The notes beneath the pieces were generated by a model. The model was not told where the DNA came from and ran no database searches. It saw only the letters and a list, made by a program, of their open reading frames with translations. A DNA stretch of 64,000 nucleotides, taken from assembly GCA_024640565.1 (NCBI GenBank), contig JAHEET010000005.1, positions 248,001 through 312,000 of the forward strand, given 5' to 3'. This document shows, piece by piece, positions 30,037 to 38,491 of the stretch (position 1 is its first letter; every line of letters starts with the position of its first letter). The translations under genes and the position numbers were made by a program. This DNA comes from Flavobacteriaceae bacterium. Lineage in GTDB: Bacteria; Bacteroidota; Bacteroidia; Flavobacteriales; Flavobacteriaceae.

Positions 30037-30078
30037 TTTAAAAAAATTTATTTATGCAATAATAACAATTTAAAATTT

Positions 30079-30092
30079 AACCTTACAAGGTT
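30079..30092. promoter_or_regulatory. Palindrome upstream of the FGE gene
   Basis: AACCTTACAAGGTT is a perfect six-base-arm palindrome 43 bases before the FGE start codon. Its position fits an operator for a dimeric regulator, but only one copy was noticed. Confidence 0.3.
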
Positions 30093-30223
30093 ATAAAAAA
30101 TAGATTACTAATATTATCTACGTATGTTGCTGCAGGTAAAACAAGGGTTTTCTAAACTACCTATTAGAGCTTTATATGGAAAACTTGTAGAGTTCTTAAT
30201 TACTTAAGTTTGTTAAAAAAAGT

Positions 30224-30275
30224 GGGTAAAAAGTACTATTCTTAATCTCTTATATAAAGAAAAACCTTTTTACCC
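30224..30275. other. Perfect 10-bp inverted repeat with 32-base loop
   Basis: GGGTAAAAAG at 30224-30233 pairs with CTTTTTACCC at 30266-30275. It lies between the FGE gene and the integrase remnant, in a 290-base gap. In the same gap 30124-30207 holds a short plus-strand frame of 27 codons starting MLLQVKQGFSKLP, which I cannot assign. The hairpin could be a terminator or the trace of a mobile-element end. Confidence 0.35.
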
Positions 30276-30328
30276 AAACTGTTTCACAAACTCATCTGAT
30301 AACAAACATCTCAAAGAACACTCTAAAA

Positions 30329-30892
30329 CTACAAAAACCTCTTAAAGTGGTTTAAAATAGGTCTTGTGAAAGATGTGAAATCAATTGATGTTGTTGAATC
30401 TGAAAACAATTTAAGTTTCTTTAAGGACTGTTTATACAACAGTAAAATAACATTTTCAATACTACCCCTCTTCTCCTCGATGAACTCATCTGCAAAAACA
30501 AAAAAATCATCTTGAATTACTTTTACTTCTAATTCAATATTTCGATTTGTCAACCTATCGAGAATAGATCTTAAAACTTCATTATTGACTTCTTTTCCCT
30601 CCAATACTAATTCCGAATGATCGTGAATGAGTTCATTCTGTAACTTGTCAAGGTATCTATTAACTGTTGCTGAATTAATTATAAGACTTCGATTTCTTCT
30701 AACCCTTTGTCTTTCAAAATCCCAATCTGCATAACCTACTGATATTCCAATTGAATATCTTAATCTTTGTCGTTTCCCATAGGAAAACCATAATGAAATT
30801 GGACTTTCTTTTCTACTTTGTTTTAATGACTCTTTGGATTCCTTCAAATTATACCTTACAGTTCCTAATTGTGGTTTAATTATTTTCTTCAT
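30329..30892 (-). pseudogene. Tyrosine recombinase remnant without catalytic domain
   Basis: The 187-residue frame has the N-terminal layout of Bacteroidota tyrosine integrases: an arm-type DNA-binding domain (SLWFSYGKRQRLRYSIGI, then DWDFERQRV) and a SAM-like core-binding domain starting at FADEFIEEKRGS. It stops at the end of the core-binding domain; the catalytic domain with the R-H-R-Y residues, about 180 residues, is absent downstream. It is therefore 5'-complete but 3'-truncated, probably by deletion, and marks an old integrated element at this boundary of the sugar locus. Confidence 0.75.
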
Positions 30893-31062
30893 ACAGCTAA
30901 TATACAGCGCATAAAGGGTGTGCTCAAAGGTGTGCGCAGTTTAGTTATTTGTAGTTTATTTCTCTTTATTTCATTTTATATCTTTATAACAAAAATGATG
31001 TTATATCATTAATTTTTAATGATTTAGATGTTTTTAAGATTAAATGAAATAAAGTAATTTCT

Positions 31063-31124
31063 TCCTGGAGGTACCACAAAATTATCCCGTAACTCATTTA
31101 CAAACAATGATTTACGGGTTTTTT
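31063..31124 (+). terminator. Terminator preceded by a tRNA-end-like segment
   Basis: A 13-bp stem with one mismatch (31086-31098 with 31106-31118, seven-base loop) is followed by six T, a good rho-independent terminator on the plus strand. No gene precedes it on that strand. The bases just before it, TCCTGGAGGTACCA, look like the acceptor end of a tRNA with CCA, but no T-arm or anticodon arm is present. The arrangement fits an attachment-site scar left by integration at a tRNA 3' end. The terminator is clear; the tRNA reading is weak. Confidence 0.5.
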
Positions 31125-31133
31125 GGTTTTTAG

Positions 31134-31222
31134 GGTTGCTCGAGAGGTTGCTCGGGACGTATAAAAAGATAATTATAAAGTGGTTATATTTTTAAGTTAA
31201 GTTACTTGGTGAGTTAAGTGAA
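31134..31222 (+). repeat. Imperfect ~90-bp repeat, copy A
   Basis: This stretch resembles 36135-36227: both contain GGTTGCTC followed by a second (A/G)TTGCTCG, a TATAAAAA-like or AATAAAAA run, and end near AAGTGAA. Both copies can encode a similar short C-terminal end (VAREVARDV and VAPKIAREE, then stop). Copy A follows the integrase remnant and the orphan terminator. The two copies may mark the ends of an inserted segment. Confidence 0.45.
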
Positions 31223-31242
31223 AATCTATTAACATAAAAAAG

Positions 31243-31272
31243 AAAACCTCCCTTAAAATTAAAGGAGGTTTT
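31243..31272 (-). terminator. Terminator after the FG-GAP gene
   Basis: AAAACCTCC (31243-31251) pairs with GGAGGTTTT (31264-31272) around a 12-base loop. It lies 45 bases after the stop codon of the minus-strand FG-GAP/T9SS gene. Confidence 0.6.
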
Positions 31273-31316
31273 GTAAACTAGTCGATTTTTATTTACTTTT
31301 AAGGTACTAAGTAGAT

Positions 31317-33140
31317 TTAATTTTTAATAATTTTTTGAGTCATTTTTTTACCATTTTCAAAAATCAATTCAAGTATATAAACTCCTTTTGACAAATTACC
31401 CATATCTAAAAATGTTTCACTATCAGTTTTAAACAAATATGACTTCCCTAAAAGGTCATAGAGTTTTAAGTCTTTTATTTGATGTTCATTTGAAACAGAT
31501 ATATTGACAATTGACTTTGTCGGGTTTGGAAAAATTGAAATTAAATCTGCAAATTGATCATCAATACTTAAAGTATTATCAGAGTTTACGCTAAACATTA
31601 CATCATCTGAAAACTCAGAACCAACAAACGATGCATCAATAGACTGAACTGATGCATAATAATTACCTGGAGCAAGAACAATATTCCAAGATTTATTAAA
31701 CTCTGCGTTACCATTACCTGCAACTTTTCTATATCCATTTTGTAAAGCACCTGAAGAAATTATATCTTCTGCACCAGGTGAAGTTCCTATTTTTAAAGCA
31801 TATGAAATAGCATTAGAAGGTGTATTATCATCTGTTGATGGAGTCCAAGAAATATTAAATATTGCTTTTCCTTCTGAATTCTCACGAACTAATTTAATAT
31901 CAACATCTGAAGGTTGAGAAGGTGGCACATTAAATAAATTATTTACAACGTTATTCTTTTTATAATCGACACTTGAAGAAGTTTTACTTTGATTAGTACT
32001 ATTTAAAACAGCATAAGAATCTGATCTATAATTTAAAAAAACACGCATTAAAGATTGATTTGTAATTGCGCTTGTTCCTGCAATAACAAAATCTAAATCA
32101 TTATCACCATCCAAATCTCCAAATGCAAATTTTGCACTACTGAATTCACTTAAATCATAATCACTTTGAACAAAACCTACACCTTCTTCGTATTCCATAA
32201 GTTGTGTGATTTTTTCATTATTTGAATTAGTTCCTGAAATTAATAAATCACTAAGTCCATCTCCATTAAAATCTCCAAAATCTAACTCTGTATCAGACAT
32301 TTCAGGTAAATTAGTTTCAACTTCTGGCCAAGGACCTGACTCAACATTCTCGTATATAGAAAAAATTCTATTCCCAAGATTGTCATAACCAGAAAGTAAT
32401 AAATCTCCTTCACCGTCTGAATCATAATCTATAAATGTTGTAGATCCATCTTTTACTCCTGGTAAGTTAGCAGAAGAATATTCCTGAAAAGAAATATCTT
32501 GAGAACCGGCTTCTGTTGTATTTTCAAAGATTTTTGTAATATTTTCACCGAATATTAAATCCCCACTAATAACAACATCCAAATCCTGATCATTATCAAA
32601 ATCTCCTATGTCAAATGATGGTGAAAACATTTTACTGATAACACTAAAATTATCTGACAAGTCATTCGTTATATATGTATTGTTTTCTGAATCATAATAA
32701 CTTGAAAAAAGTGTGAAATTTGCTAAAAACTCATTTCTATCATCTAAACCGAAGTTTATAATATCCAAATTACCATCATTATTTAAATCTGCTAAAAGTT
32801 GTTTTCTTCCGAAAAGGGAATTTGTGTTAAAATTATTGGAGTTAAAAGAAGTATTCGAAGATTCTATTTTAGACAAGTAAACAATATTTTGATTTGCATC
32901 CTGCTTTCCTACAATATCAAAATTACCATCTAAATTTAGATCCCCCACCTGTATATCCTCCATAGCATTATTTAAATCATAGGAGTTATTAATAGATAAA
33001 AGATTATTGTTAAATGAGTAAACTTTTGGTTGAGAGCCACTCTGTCCTTAAAGTAAATCATAATCTCCATCATTATCTAAATCCATAAACTCTAAAATAG
33101 AGTTTTCAACTCCCTGAATTGATTTATCAATTATCCCCCC
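31317..33140 (-). pseudogene. FG-GAP repeat T9SS-secreted protein, 5'-truncated
   Basis: The open 548 codons (31317-32963) encode repeated FG-GAP/VCBS units with calcium-binding DxDxDG cores (GDLNLDGNFD, DYDSDGEGD, GDFNGDGLSD, GDLDGDNDLD), a fibronectin-like segment, and a type A T9SS sorting domain (FPNPTKSIVNISV to the C-terminal KMTQKIIKN). The same frame continues upstream with LDNDGDYDLL, a TAA at about 33048, then NQGGIIDKSIQG, and ends at 33140 where unrelated relic DNA begins. No signal peptide is left, so the protein cannot be exported. It is the tail of a larger secreted protein. Confidence 0.75.
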
Positions 33141-33142
33141 TT

Positions 33143-33245
33143 GATTTAATATTCTTTTTACGTTTAACTTTTAGTTAGGAAATATTTAAAGTATTATTTT
33201 TTTTATCACATTATCAAACGTTACCTTCTGCAATAACAAATGTCG
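33143..33245 (-). pseudogene. Relic copy of part of the gene at 34405-35727
   Basis: About 100 bases align base for base with 34928-35031, inside the membrane-anchored sensor-like gene, with scattered differences and small indels (shared runs include AAAGTATTATTTTTT and TTCTGCAAT). It has the same orientation as the parent gene. At the 33140 end it abuts the truncated FG-GAP frame. It is a decayed duplicate left after recombination. The rest of the gap up to 33491 has no recognisable gene. Confidence 0.7.
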
Positions 33246-33491
33246 CTAGCTCTATTTTAGGAATTCTATTAATTTATTAGAAAACACTAAAAATAGGATC
33301 TTGCTGAAATTAATAACGCCTTATTTCACCCTCATAAACAGTGGTTTATAAAAAGGAAATCTACAATAACTCATCATACTGAATTAGAAAAAATATCAAC
33401 TAAAAATAGGGGTTAACTACGGTAGTACATAAAATTCGTAATGAATAGTCTTTTGATTATTTAATTTCGATTTCTATAATTAATTCAAAAA

Positions 33492-34025
33492 ATGAAAAAA
33501 ATGAAAAAAATTTTTACAGTATCTTTAATCGCAATTTTACTTGCAAGCTGTTCATCAACGCAAACTGCTTTTGATTCATCTCCAGTTAACTCTAAAAGTG
33601 TCGATTTAGACCCTATAAAGGCAGACATTAATGTTAATGAGGAATCTAAAATTAAAGGAAGTAGTGAGTCAACTTATTTTTTATTCTTCAGATTAAGTGG
33701 AGATCAAGTTTACGCTGATGTAGATTTTGATGATCAAAAAGATTTGACTACTTCTGTATTAAGTCTTTTAAATCCTTTTAATTGGATTTATAATGGAGGT
33801 GAGTCTAAAACTAGAAGTGCAGCAGCATATAAGGCACTTAAAAAGAATAACGATGATGTTATTGTAGATGCAAATTACACTACTACAGTAAAAAACTACA
33901 TAATTTTTAAAAAATTTAAAGTAGATGTTGAAGGGTATGGTGCTAAATACTCTAACTTTAGAACGGAAAAACAAAAGAAAATTTTGTTGCAGAACGGAAA
34001 GGAATTTCTTATTCAAGATAATTAA
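33492..34025 (+). CDS. Small lipoprotein of unknown function
   Basis: The 177-residue protein has a clear lipobox ending LLASC (Cys20) after a basic start MKKMKKIF. The mature part has no family I recognise. It contains a short hydrophobic segment VLSLLNPFNWIYNGG around residue 95 and a beta-rich end with KNYIIFKKFKVDVEGYG, somewhat like bacterial lipoproteins related to TRL/DUF4156-type domains. It stands alone between minus-strand genes and ends in a strong terminator, so it is its own transcription unit. Confidence 0.65.
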   Translation: MKKMKKIFTVSLIAILLASCSSTQTAFDSSPVNSKSVDLDPIKADINVNEESKIKGSSESTYFLFFRLSGDQVYADVDFDDQKDLTTSVLSLLNPFNWIYNGGESKTRSAAAYKALKKNNDDVIVDANYTTTVKNYIIFKKFKVDVEGYGAKYSNFRTEKQKKILLQNGKEFLIQDN

Positions 34026-34061
34026 ATTTCTTTTATAAAAAGTAGATTTAACTTTTTAAAT

Positions 34062-34100
34062 AAAAAATCGATTATACTTAAAAGTATAATCGATTTTTTT
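34062..34100 (+). terminator. Terminator after the lipoprotein gene
   Basis: A perfect 16-bp stem (34062-34077 with 34084-34099) around a six-base loop ends in seven T. It lies 36 bases after the lipoprotein stop. The next 300 bases (34101-34404) show no gene. Confidence 0.85.
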
Positions 34101-34404
34101 ATTTCTACGAAATGGTTTTGTGTAATGTTTTCATAAACATCACGACTCTCACATCATCTACTTTTAAAAATTCTTTTCTATCTGAAATATGAACTCTCAA
34201 TAAAAAGGATAAAAGATAATTTTATTATAGTGTAATCAATACTATTGGCAACTGTGAAATTTTTATTTAAATGATTCTAAATCGATTAGTTACCCCAACG
34301 ATATCTTCCTACAAACAGGATAAATTTAACATATACTTGTATTAAATTAAAAAGTTATTTCGTGAGATTTACAAAACCCTATTTTCTATACAGTTGATAA
34401 ATTG

Positions 34405-35727
34405 TTATTTTAATTTAATTTGTTTTTCTCTACGATCTTCTACATTTCTTCGAAACTCAAAGACAGGTAATTTTAATTTAATTTTTTGAGCTAAATATTC
34501 CTCTAAATACAGAATGGATTGGCGTGTTTTTTTCTTCTTTGACTCATAACTATAATGTTCTGCAAAAACATCTAACAATTCTGAATAATTAATATAATTT
34601 GGCGATGCTTCTATGAGTCTCTTTAAAATTTTAAAATCTTCTAGTTTTATTTCTTCTCGTATATTTAATAAATTTTTGGATATAACTTGTAACGGAGTCT
34701 TTTTTGAAGAAAAGTAAAAAAATATCAAAGCAAATAGTCCTAATAGACTTAAAACGATTAACCAGATATAAGATCTTGTCTGATACAAATTAGAATATAC
34801 TTTTTCGGTACCTAAAAAGCTTTCTTTACTTAAACTTACTAGTTCTGTTACTCCATTTGTCTTATTGATTATAAAATAAAATTTATTTTCAAGTTTATTA
34901 TAAGTTACTTTATATTCATCGAAGGATCTATTTAATGTTCTTGTTACGCTTAACTTTGCTTTAGGATACGTAATCAAAGTATTATTTTTTATATCACATT
35001 CAAAGACACCATCTTCTGCAATTACCAACGTATTTTGGTTAAAATTTTCAATAGAAATATAAAAAGGAAAAGTTATATTAAGAGATCCTTTTCCAAGTTT
35101 TACCCAACGAGAATCATTAAAAGAAAACTTCCAATAATCATTTATAAAACTTAGATTCTTAAGAGGAAATTCTTGTTCATTAAGAACTCCATAACCAGGA
35201 CCAATATAAAGATGATTTCCTCTAAATTGCCCAATAATTTTATGTCTAGGGTTGGGAGAGTCATTATAAGAAGAAACTTGTGGATAAAGTTCTGTTTCCT
35301 TCTTCTCCGCATCAAAATAAATGATGTTATTCTTAAAGGTATGAAGACCATAACCACCAAAATCCATCAGATTATTTTTGTACAGAAATGAAAAACTAAA
35401 ATTATGAGACTGGTATGCAAATGATTTATCTAATCTTTTAAACTCACTCCCATCAAAAGAATAAACGATTCCACTAGACCTATTTTTTATGTAACCTAAA
35501 GAATCATTGGCAACAAATTTATAATTAACTAAATTAAGTTGATGTGGCTTGGGGAACCCTTCTTTTTCTTTTGTTATACAAAACAAAGAATCACCAGACA
35601 CTAAATAAGAATCTTCTTTGAATGAAAATAAAAAGTGTTTTCCATCTTTTTGTAACGTTCTATTCTGTGAGTAAAAATTAGGTATTAATAACACTAAAAA
35701 TAATATGTGGGGGACTAAATACTTCAT
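34405..35727 (-). CDS. Membrane-anchored sensor-like protein with cytoplasmic basic domain
   Basis: The 440-residue protein has a signal sequence (MKYLVPHILFLVLLIPNFYSQ), a large periplasmic part of about 300 residues rich in short beta-hairpin repeats (a propeller-like pattern with GDSLFCITKE, FDGSEFKRL, NNIIYFDAE, EDGVFECDI), one membrane helix at about 319-341, and a 99-residue cytoplasmic end. That end is helical and very basic, with KKKKTRQSILYLEEYLAQ and RRNVEDRREKQ, like a winged-helix DNA-binding domain. The layout is like ToxR-type or flavobacterial one-component membrane regulators. No known domain is certain. A ~100-bp decayed copy of its gene lies at 33143-33245. The target is unknown. 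Confidence 0.55.
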   Translation of the reverse strand: MKYLVPHILFLVLLIPNFYSQNRTLQKDGKHFLFSFKEDSYLVSGDSLFCITKEKEGFPKPHQLNLVNYKFVANDSLGYIKNRSSGIVYSFDGSEFKRLDKSFAYQSHNFSFSFLYKNNLMDFGGYGLHTFKNNIIYFDAEKKETELYPQVSSYNDSPNPRHKIIGQFRGNHLYIGPGYGVLNEQEFPLKNLSFINDYWKFSFNDSRWVKLGKGSLNITFPFYISIENFNQNTLVIAEDGVFECDIKNNTLITYPKAKLSVTRTLNRSFDEYKVTYNKLENKFYFIINKTNGVTELVSLSKESFLGTEKVYSNLYQTRSYIWLIVLSLLGLFALIFFYFSSKKTPLQVISKNLLNIREEIKLEDFKILKRLIEASPNYINYSELLDVFAEHYSYESKKKKTRQSILYLEEYLAQKIKLKLPVFEFRRNVEDRREKQIKLK

Positions 35728-36134
35728 GAACTAAATTACTAAATTTATAGATTTTTGACCAGCAAGAACAATTTCCTACGTCGGAATGGTTTGTGTAGAA
35801 ACCGTGCTTGTTATAAAAAGAAGAAAATTATTTTTCCCTCAGTTAACAATATTAATTTTAAAAAAGCAAAATAATGATTTAATTCAAAATATTTTTAAAA
35901 ATATATACGACATCATAATTTCGCATATATTTTAATATTCAATTTTATCACAAAACCCAACCATCAACTCACGCCACCAAAGGAGAACCATAAAAAATTA
36001 ATTTTTTATACAAATTTGATGACAAATGCTTCTTGGAATGTTTCAAACTAAACCGAACGTCAGACTTTGTTGACCTAAGAACCTTATACATATTTCTTAA
36101 ATTAAATGATCTAAGCTAATATGGCAAGAATACC

Positions 36135-36227
36135 GGTTGCTCCAAAGATTGCTCGAGAGGAATAAAAAAATACTTACAAACTGATTATATTAGTAACCTA
36201 AAATTAGGTTACTGATTACCTAAGTGA
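36135..36227 (+). repeat. Imperfect ~90-bp repeat, copy B
   Basis: It is similar to 31134-31222. It contains a perfect hairpin AGTAACCTA/TAGGTTACT at 36192-36213 that copy A lacks, just before the zinc-ribbon gene. The remainder of the gap 35728-36230 holds no gene that I can support. Confidence 0.42.
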
Positions 36228-36230
36228 AGC

Positions 36231-36398
36231 ATGAAACAACGAATAAAACATTGTGAAGTTTGTAAGGTAGATTTTTCTACCATGTACCGTATACAATATA
36301 AAAACCCAAAAGAATGGGTGTTTGTTTGTAAAGAGTGTCTTATAGACGTTAAAAAGGACAATCCTAACTATACCTATGGAGGTACTTGGAAGCGGTAA
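36231..36398 (+). CDS. Small zinc-ribbon protein
   Basis: The 55-residue frame starts MKQRIKHCEVCKVDF and contains two CxxC knuckles, CEVC (residues 8-11) and CKEC (residues 34-37), separated by 22 residues, then DNPNYTYGGTWKR. The cysteine spacing is that of a treble-clef or zinc-ribbon. The conserved-looking C-terminus suggests a real family, seen to my knowledge as an uncharacterised short protein in Flavobacteriia. It is too short for most gene tracks but has a good ATG and a clean stop. Function unknown. Confidence 0.6.
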   Translation: MKQRIKHCEVCKVDFSTMYRIQYKNPKEWVFVCKECLIDVKKDNPNYTYGGTWKR

Positions 36399-36402
36399 TT
36401 AT

Positions 36403-36555
36403 TTATAAGTTGTGCGTTTTGTCATCCATCGTGGAAGATGCTATTCCAATTTGACAGCTGCTATAACAATCTCCATAATTTCCTGTCTGACAATATTTTG
36501 TATCTGTGGGGTTTGATCTCTCAGGATCTTTATTTTTTTGTTCTTGAGGGCAATC
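36403..36555 (-). pseudogene. Cysteine-rich C-terminal fragment
   Basis: The minus-strand frame encodes about 50 residues with four cysteines (DCPQEQKNKDPERS, YCQTGNYGDCYSSCQIG) and no start codon; a TAA stands directly before it. It could be the end of a small exported protein whose 5' part was lost or shifted. Weak support. Confidence 0.3.
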
Positions 36556-36603
36556 TTAAAAAATACAAAGTGAATGAAAAATAAGATTTTAGATTGACCA
36601 CAA

Positions 36604-36635
36604 AAAAAACCCAAACAGCTTTGTTTGGGTTTTTT
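36604..36635 (-). terminator. Terminator after the pseudouridine synthase gene
   Basis: A perfect 14-bp stem (36604-36617 with 36622-36635) with a four-base loop GCTT and A/T-rich ends. It lies 24 bases past the stop of the minus-strand rluB-like gene and could act in both directions. Confidence 0.85.
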
Positions 36636-36658
36636 ATTTATTAGAAGCCTGAGGACTC

Positions 36659-37525
36659 TTATTGCAACATTTGGAGCTTACTAACTTCCATTGCTGTCAA
36701 CGCTCTCCATCTTCCTCTTGGCAAGTTTTTCTTTGTCAATTCGGCAAAAATTACTCGGTCTAGTTTTGTTACTTTGTATCCAACATGCTCAAATATTTTA
36801 CGAACAATTCGGTTTCTTCCCGAATGAATTTCAATTCCAACTTCATTTTTTGGTTGCCCATCTACATATGAAACCGCATCAATAAATACTTTTCTCCCTT
36901 CTATAATGACCTCACCTCTTAATTTCTCTAAATCTTTTAATGCTAACTTATTGTCTAAAGTTGCATGGTATAATTTACGTACGTTGTGTTTTGGATGGGT
37001 AAGTTTCTTTGCCATTTCACCGTCGTTGGTAAACAACAACAATCCCGTTGTATTTCGATCCAAACGACCCACGGGATAGATTCTTTCTTTGGAGGCATTT
37101 GCAACCAATTCCATCACTGTTTTTCGACCACGTTCGTCATCCATTGTAGTGATGTAGTTTTTCGGCTTGTTCAATAAAATATATTTCTTTTGCTCTGGAG
37201 TGATGGAAGTACCATCAAAACGAACAATATCGTCGGCTTGTACTTTGTACCCCATTTCGGTAACTAATTTTCCGTTTACCTCTACACTTCCATGCTCAAT
37301 ATAAGTATCTGCCTCTCTTCGAGAACAAACACCAGAGTTGGCTATGTATTTGTTTAAACGGATTCCTGCAGACTCATCTGTCTTTGAGGTTGTATGGGGT
37401 TTCTTGAATTCTTTCTTGGAACTCATTCTACTTAACGGAGCCTTTTTCTTTGTACTTTTTCTATTTAGAGGCGTACTTTTTCTTCCTTCCTGTCGTCCTC
37501 GCGACGAGTTTTTATTTGAATTCAT
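36659..37525 (-). CDS. rluB: Pseudouridine synthase, RluB/RsuA family
   Basis: The 288-residue protein has a basic, low-complexity N-terminal tail (about residues 1-55), an S4 RNA-binding domain (RLNKYIANSGVCSRREAD), and a synthase domain with the catalytic aspartate in GRLDRNTTGLLLFTNDG. It modifies large-subunit or small-subunit rRNA. I choose the ATG at 37525: the -7 element TACCTTTG at 37541-37548 overlaps the longer in-frame start at 37543, so that start would not be transcribed. The lysine/arginine tail is common in flavobacterial members. Confidence 0.9.
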   Translation of the reverse strand: MNSNKNSSRGRQEGRKSTPLNRKSTKKKAPLSRMSSKKEFKKPHTTSKTDESAGIRLNKYIANSGVCSRREADTYIEHGSVEVNGKLVTEMGYKVQADDIVRFDGTSITPEQKKYILLNKPKNYITTMDDERGRKTVMELVANASKERIYPVGRLDRNTTGLLLFTNDGEMAKKLTHPKHNVRKLYHATLDNKLALKDLEKLRGEVIIEGRKVFIDAVSYVDGQPKNEVGIEIHSGRNRIVRKIFEHVGYKVTKLDRVIFAELTKKNLPRGRWRALTAMEVSKLQMLQ

Positions 37526-37540
37526 CGATTTAAATTTTTG

Positions 37541-37548
37541 CAAAGGTA
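37541..37548 (-). promoter_or_regulatory. -7 element of the rluB-like gene
   Basis: TACCTTTG on the minus strand matches TAnnTTTG exactly, 16 bases before the chosen ATG. It decides between two possible starts of the gene. Confidence 0.6.
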
Positions 37549-37563
37549 CTCAAATTGAAGATC

Positions 37564-38481
37564 CTAATACAATCTCTCAATTACTTTTTCAACAATTAAA
37601 GAGGGGTCCATAAAAATCAAACAAAAAACACCAATAAACAGCAGTATTTTCATGCTATTGTGTAAAATTCTATAATGCGCTTTCTGAGAAGATTTCCACA
37701 AATAGAGCCCAATAAAAAAGAAGGAAACCACTGCAAAATAGAAATAATAACGCATGAGTCCTATAGCTGGATACCGTAACAAAACACCCACAGGAAATAC
37801 GGTTAAAACTAACAAGAAGAGCGACAATTGCTTTGTCTTTCGCTCTCCATAAACTACTGGAAAAGTAGTGTAGTTGCTTGCAAAAGCCCCTTTTATATTT
37901 TCTAAATCTTTAATTAATTCCCGAACCATAATGACCAAAAACAAAAAGACTGCTTGAACAAAAATCACTTTAGAAAAGTTTTTAAAATAGATAAACACTG
38001 CAAAAAAAGGCAGTATGGTAAGCATTGATACAGATATCAAGCCCGTAAAAGCAAACTTCTTTAATTTGTGAGAATAGAACCAAATGGAAAAAATATACAC
38101 CGCAAAAAATAGCGCAGCCCTACAAGAAATTAAGAAGCCAAAACCAAAACCCAAGAAATTTAAAAAGAAATACAATTTTAAAATGGTTTCCTGCTTCACA
38201 AAATTATCCAACGTTGATTTTACAGGTCGATTGATCAAGTCCATTTTTGCATCGTAGAAATTATTGATAATGTATCCTGCAGCCACCACACAAATGGTCG
38301 CAATAACGATGAATAATAAATCGATATCAAAAAGAACAGTTCGTAACGATTTGTTTGGAGAGAAAATAAAAATAGCTGCCAAGTATTGCGCCGCTACGAG
38401 AGTAAAAATATTGTAGCCCCTCACTACAGAAAACAAACTTAAAAACTTATAAATAACCTTGTTAACTTTAAGCGCATCCAT
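37564..38481 (-). CDS. UbiA-family prenyltransferase
   Basis: The 305-residue membrane protein has about eight predicted helices. The first prenyl-diphosphate motif is INNFYDAKMDLINRP (N-x-x-x-D-x-x-x-D) and a second acidic loop is RELIKDLENIKG. The family attaches prenyl chains to quinone rings or other acceptors; flavobacterial proteins next to mevalonate kinase are often called geranylgeranylglycerol-phosphate geranylgeranyltransferase. It lies ten bases after the mevalonate kinase stop, so co-transcription with isoprenoid genes supports a prenyl-diphosphate donor. The acceptor is not known. Confidence 0.85.
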   Translation of the reverse strand: MDALKVNKVIYKFLSLFSVVRGYNIFTLVAAQYLAAIFIFSPNKSLRTVLFDIDLLFIVIATICVVAAGYIINNFYDAKMDLINRPVKSTLDNFVKQETILKLYFFLNFLGFGFGFLISCRAALFFAVYIFSIWFYSHKLKKFAFTGLISVSMLTILPFFAVFIYFKNFSKVIFVQAVFLFLVIMVRELIKDLENIKGAFASNYTTFPVVYGERKTKQLSLFLLVLTVFPVGVLLRYPAIGLMRYYFYFAVVSFFFIGLYLWKSSQKAHYRILHNSMKILLFIGVFCLIFMDPSLIVEKVIERLY

Positions 38482-38491
38482 AAAGTAGTTT

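Noticed and set aside
31063..31076. Possible tRNA gene before the orphan terminator
   Set aside because: Only an acceptor-end-like sequence is present; no T-arm, anticodon arm or D-arm can be folded, so no tRNA is called.
34316..34322. CAGGATA, a reverse copy of the TATCCTG half-site
   Set aside because: No second half-site follows at ten bases and it is not upstream of a sugar-locus gene.
34109..35800. Weak similarity between 34109-34133 and 35773-35800
   Set aside because: The shared string is short and gapped and could arise by chance in AT-rich DNA.
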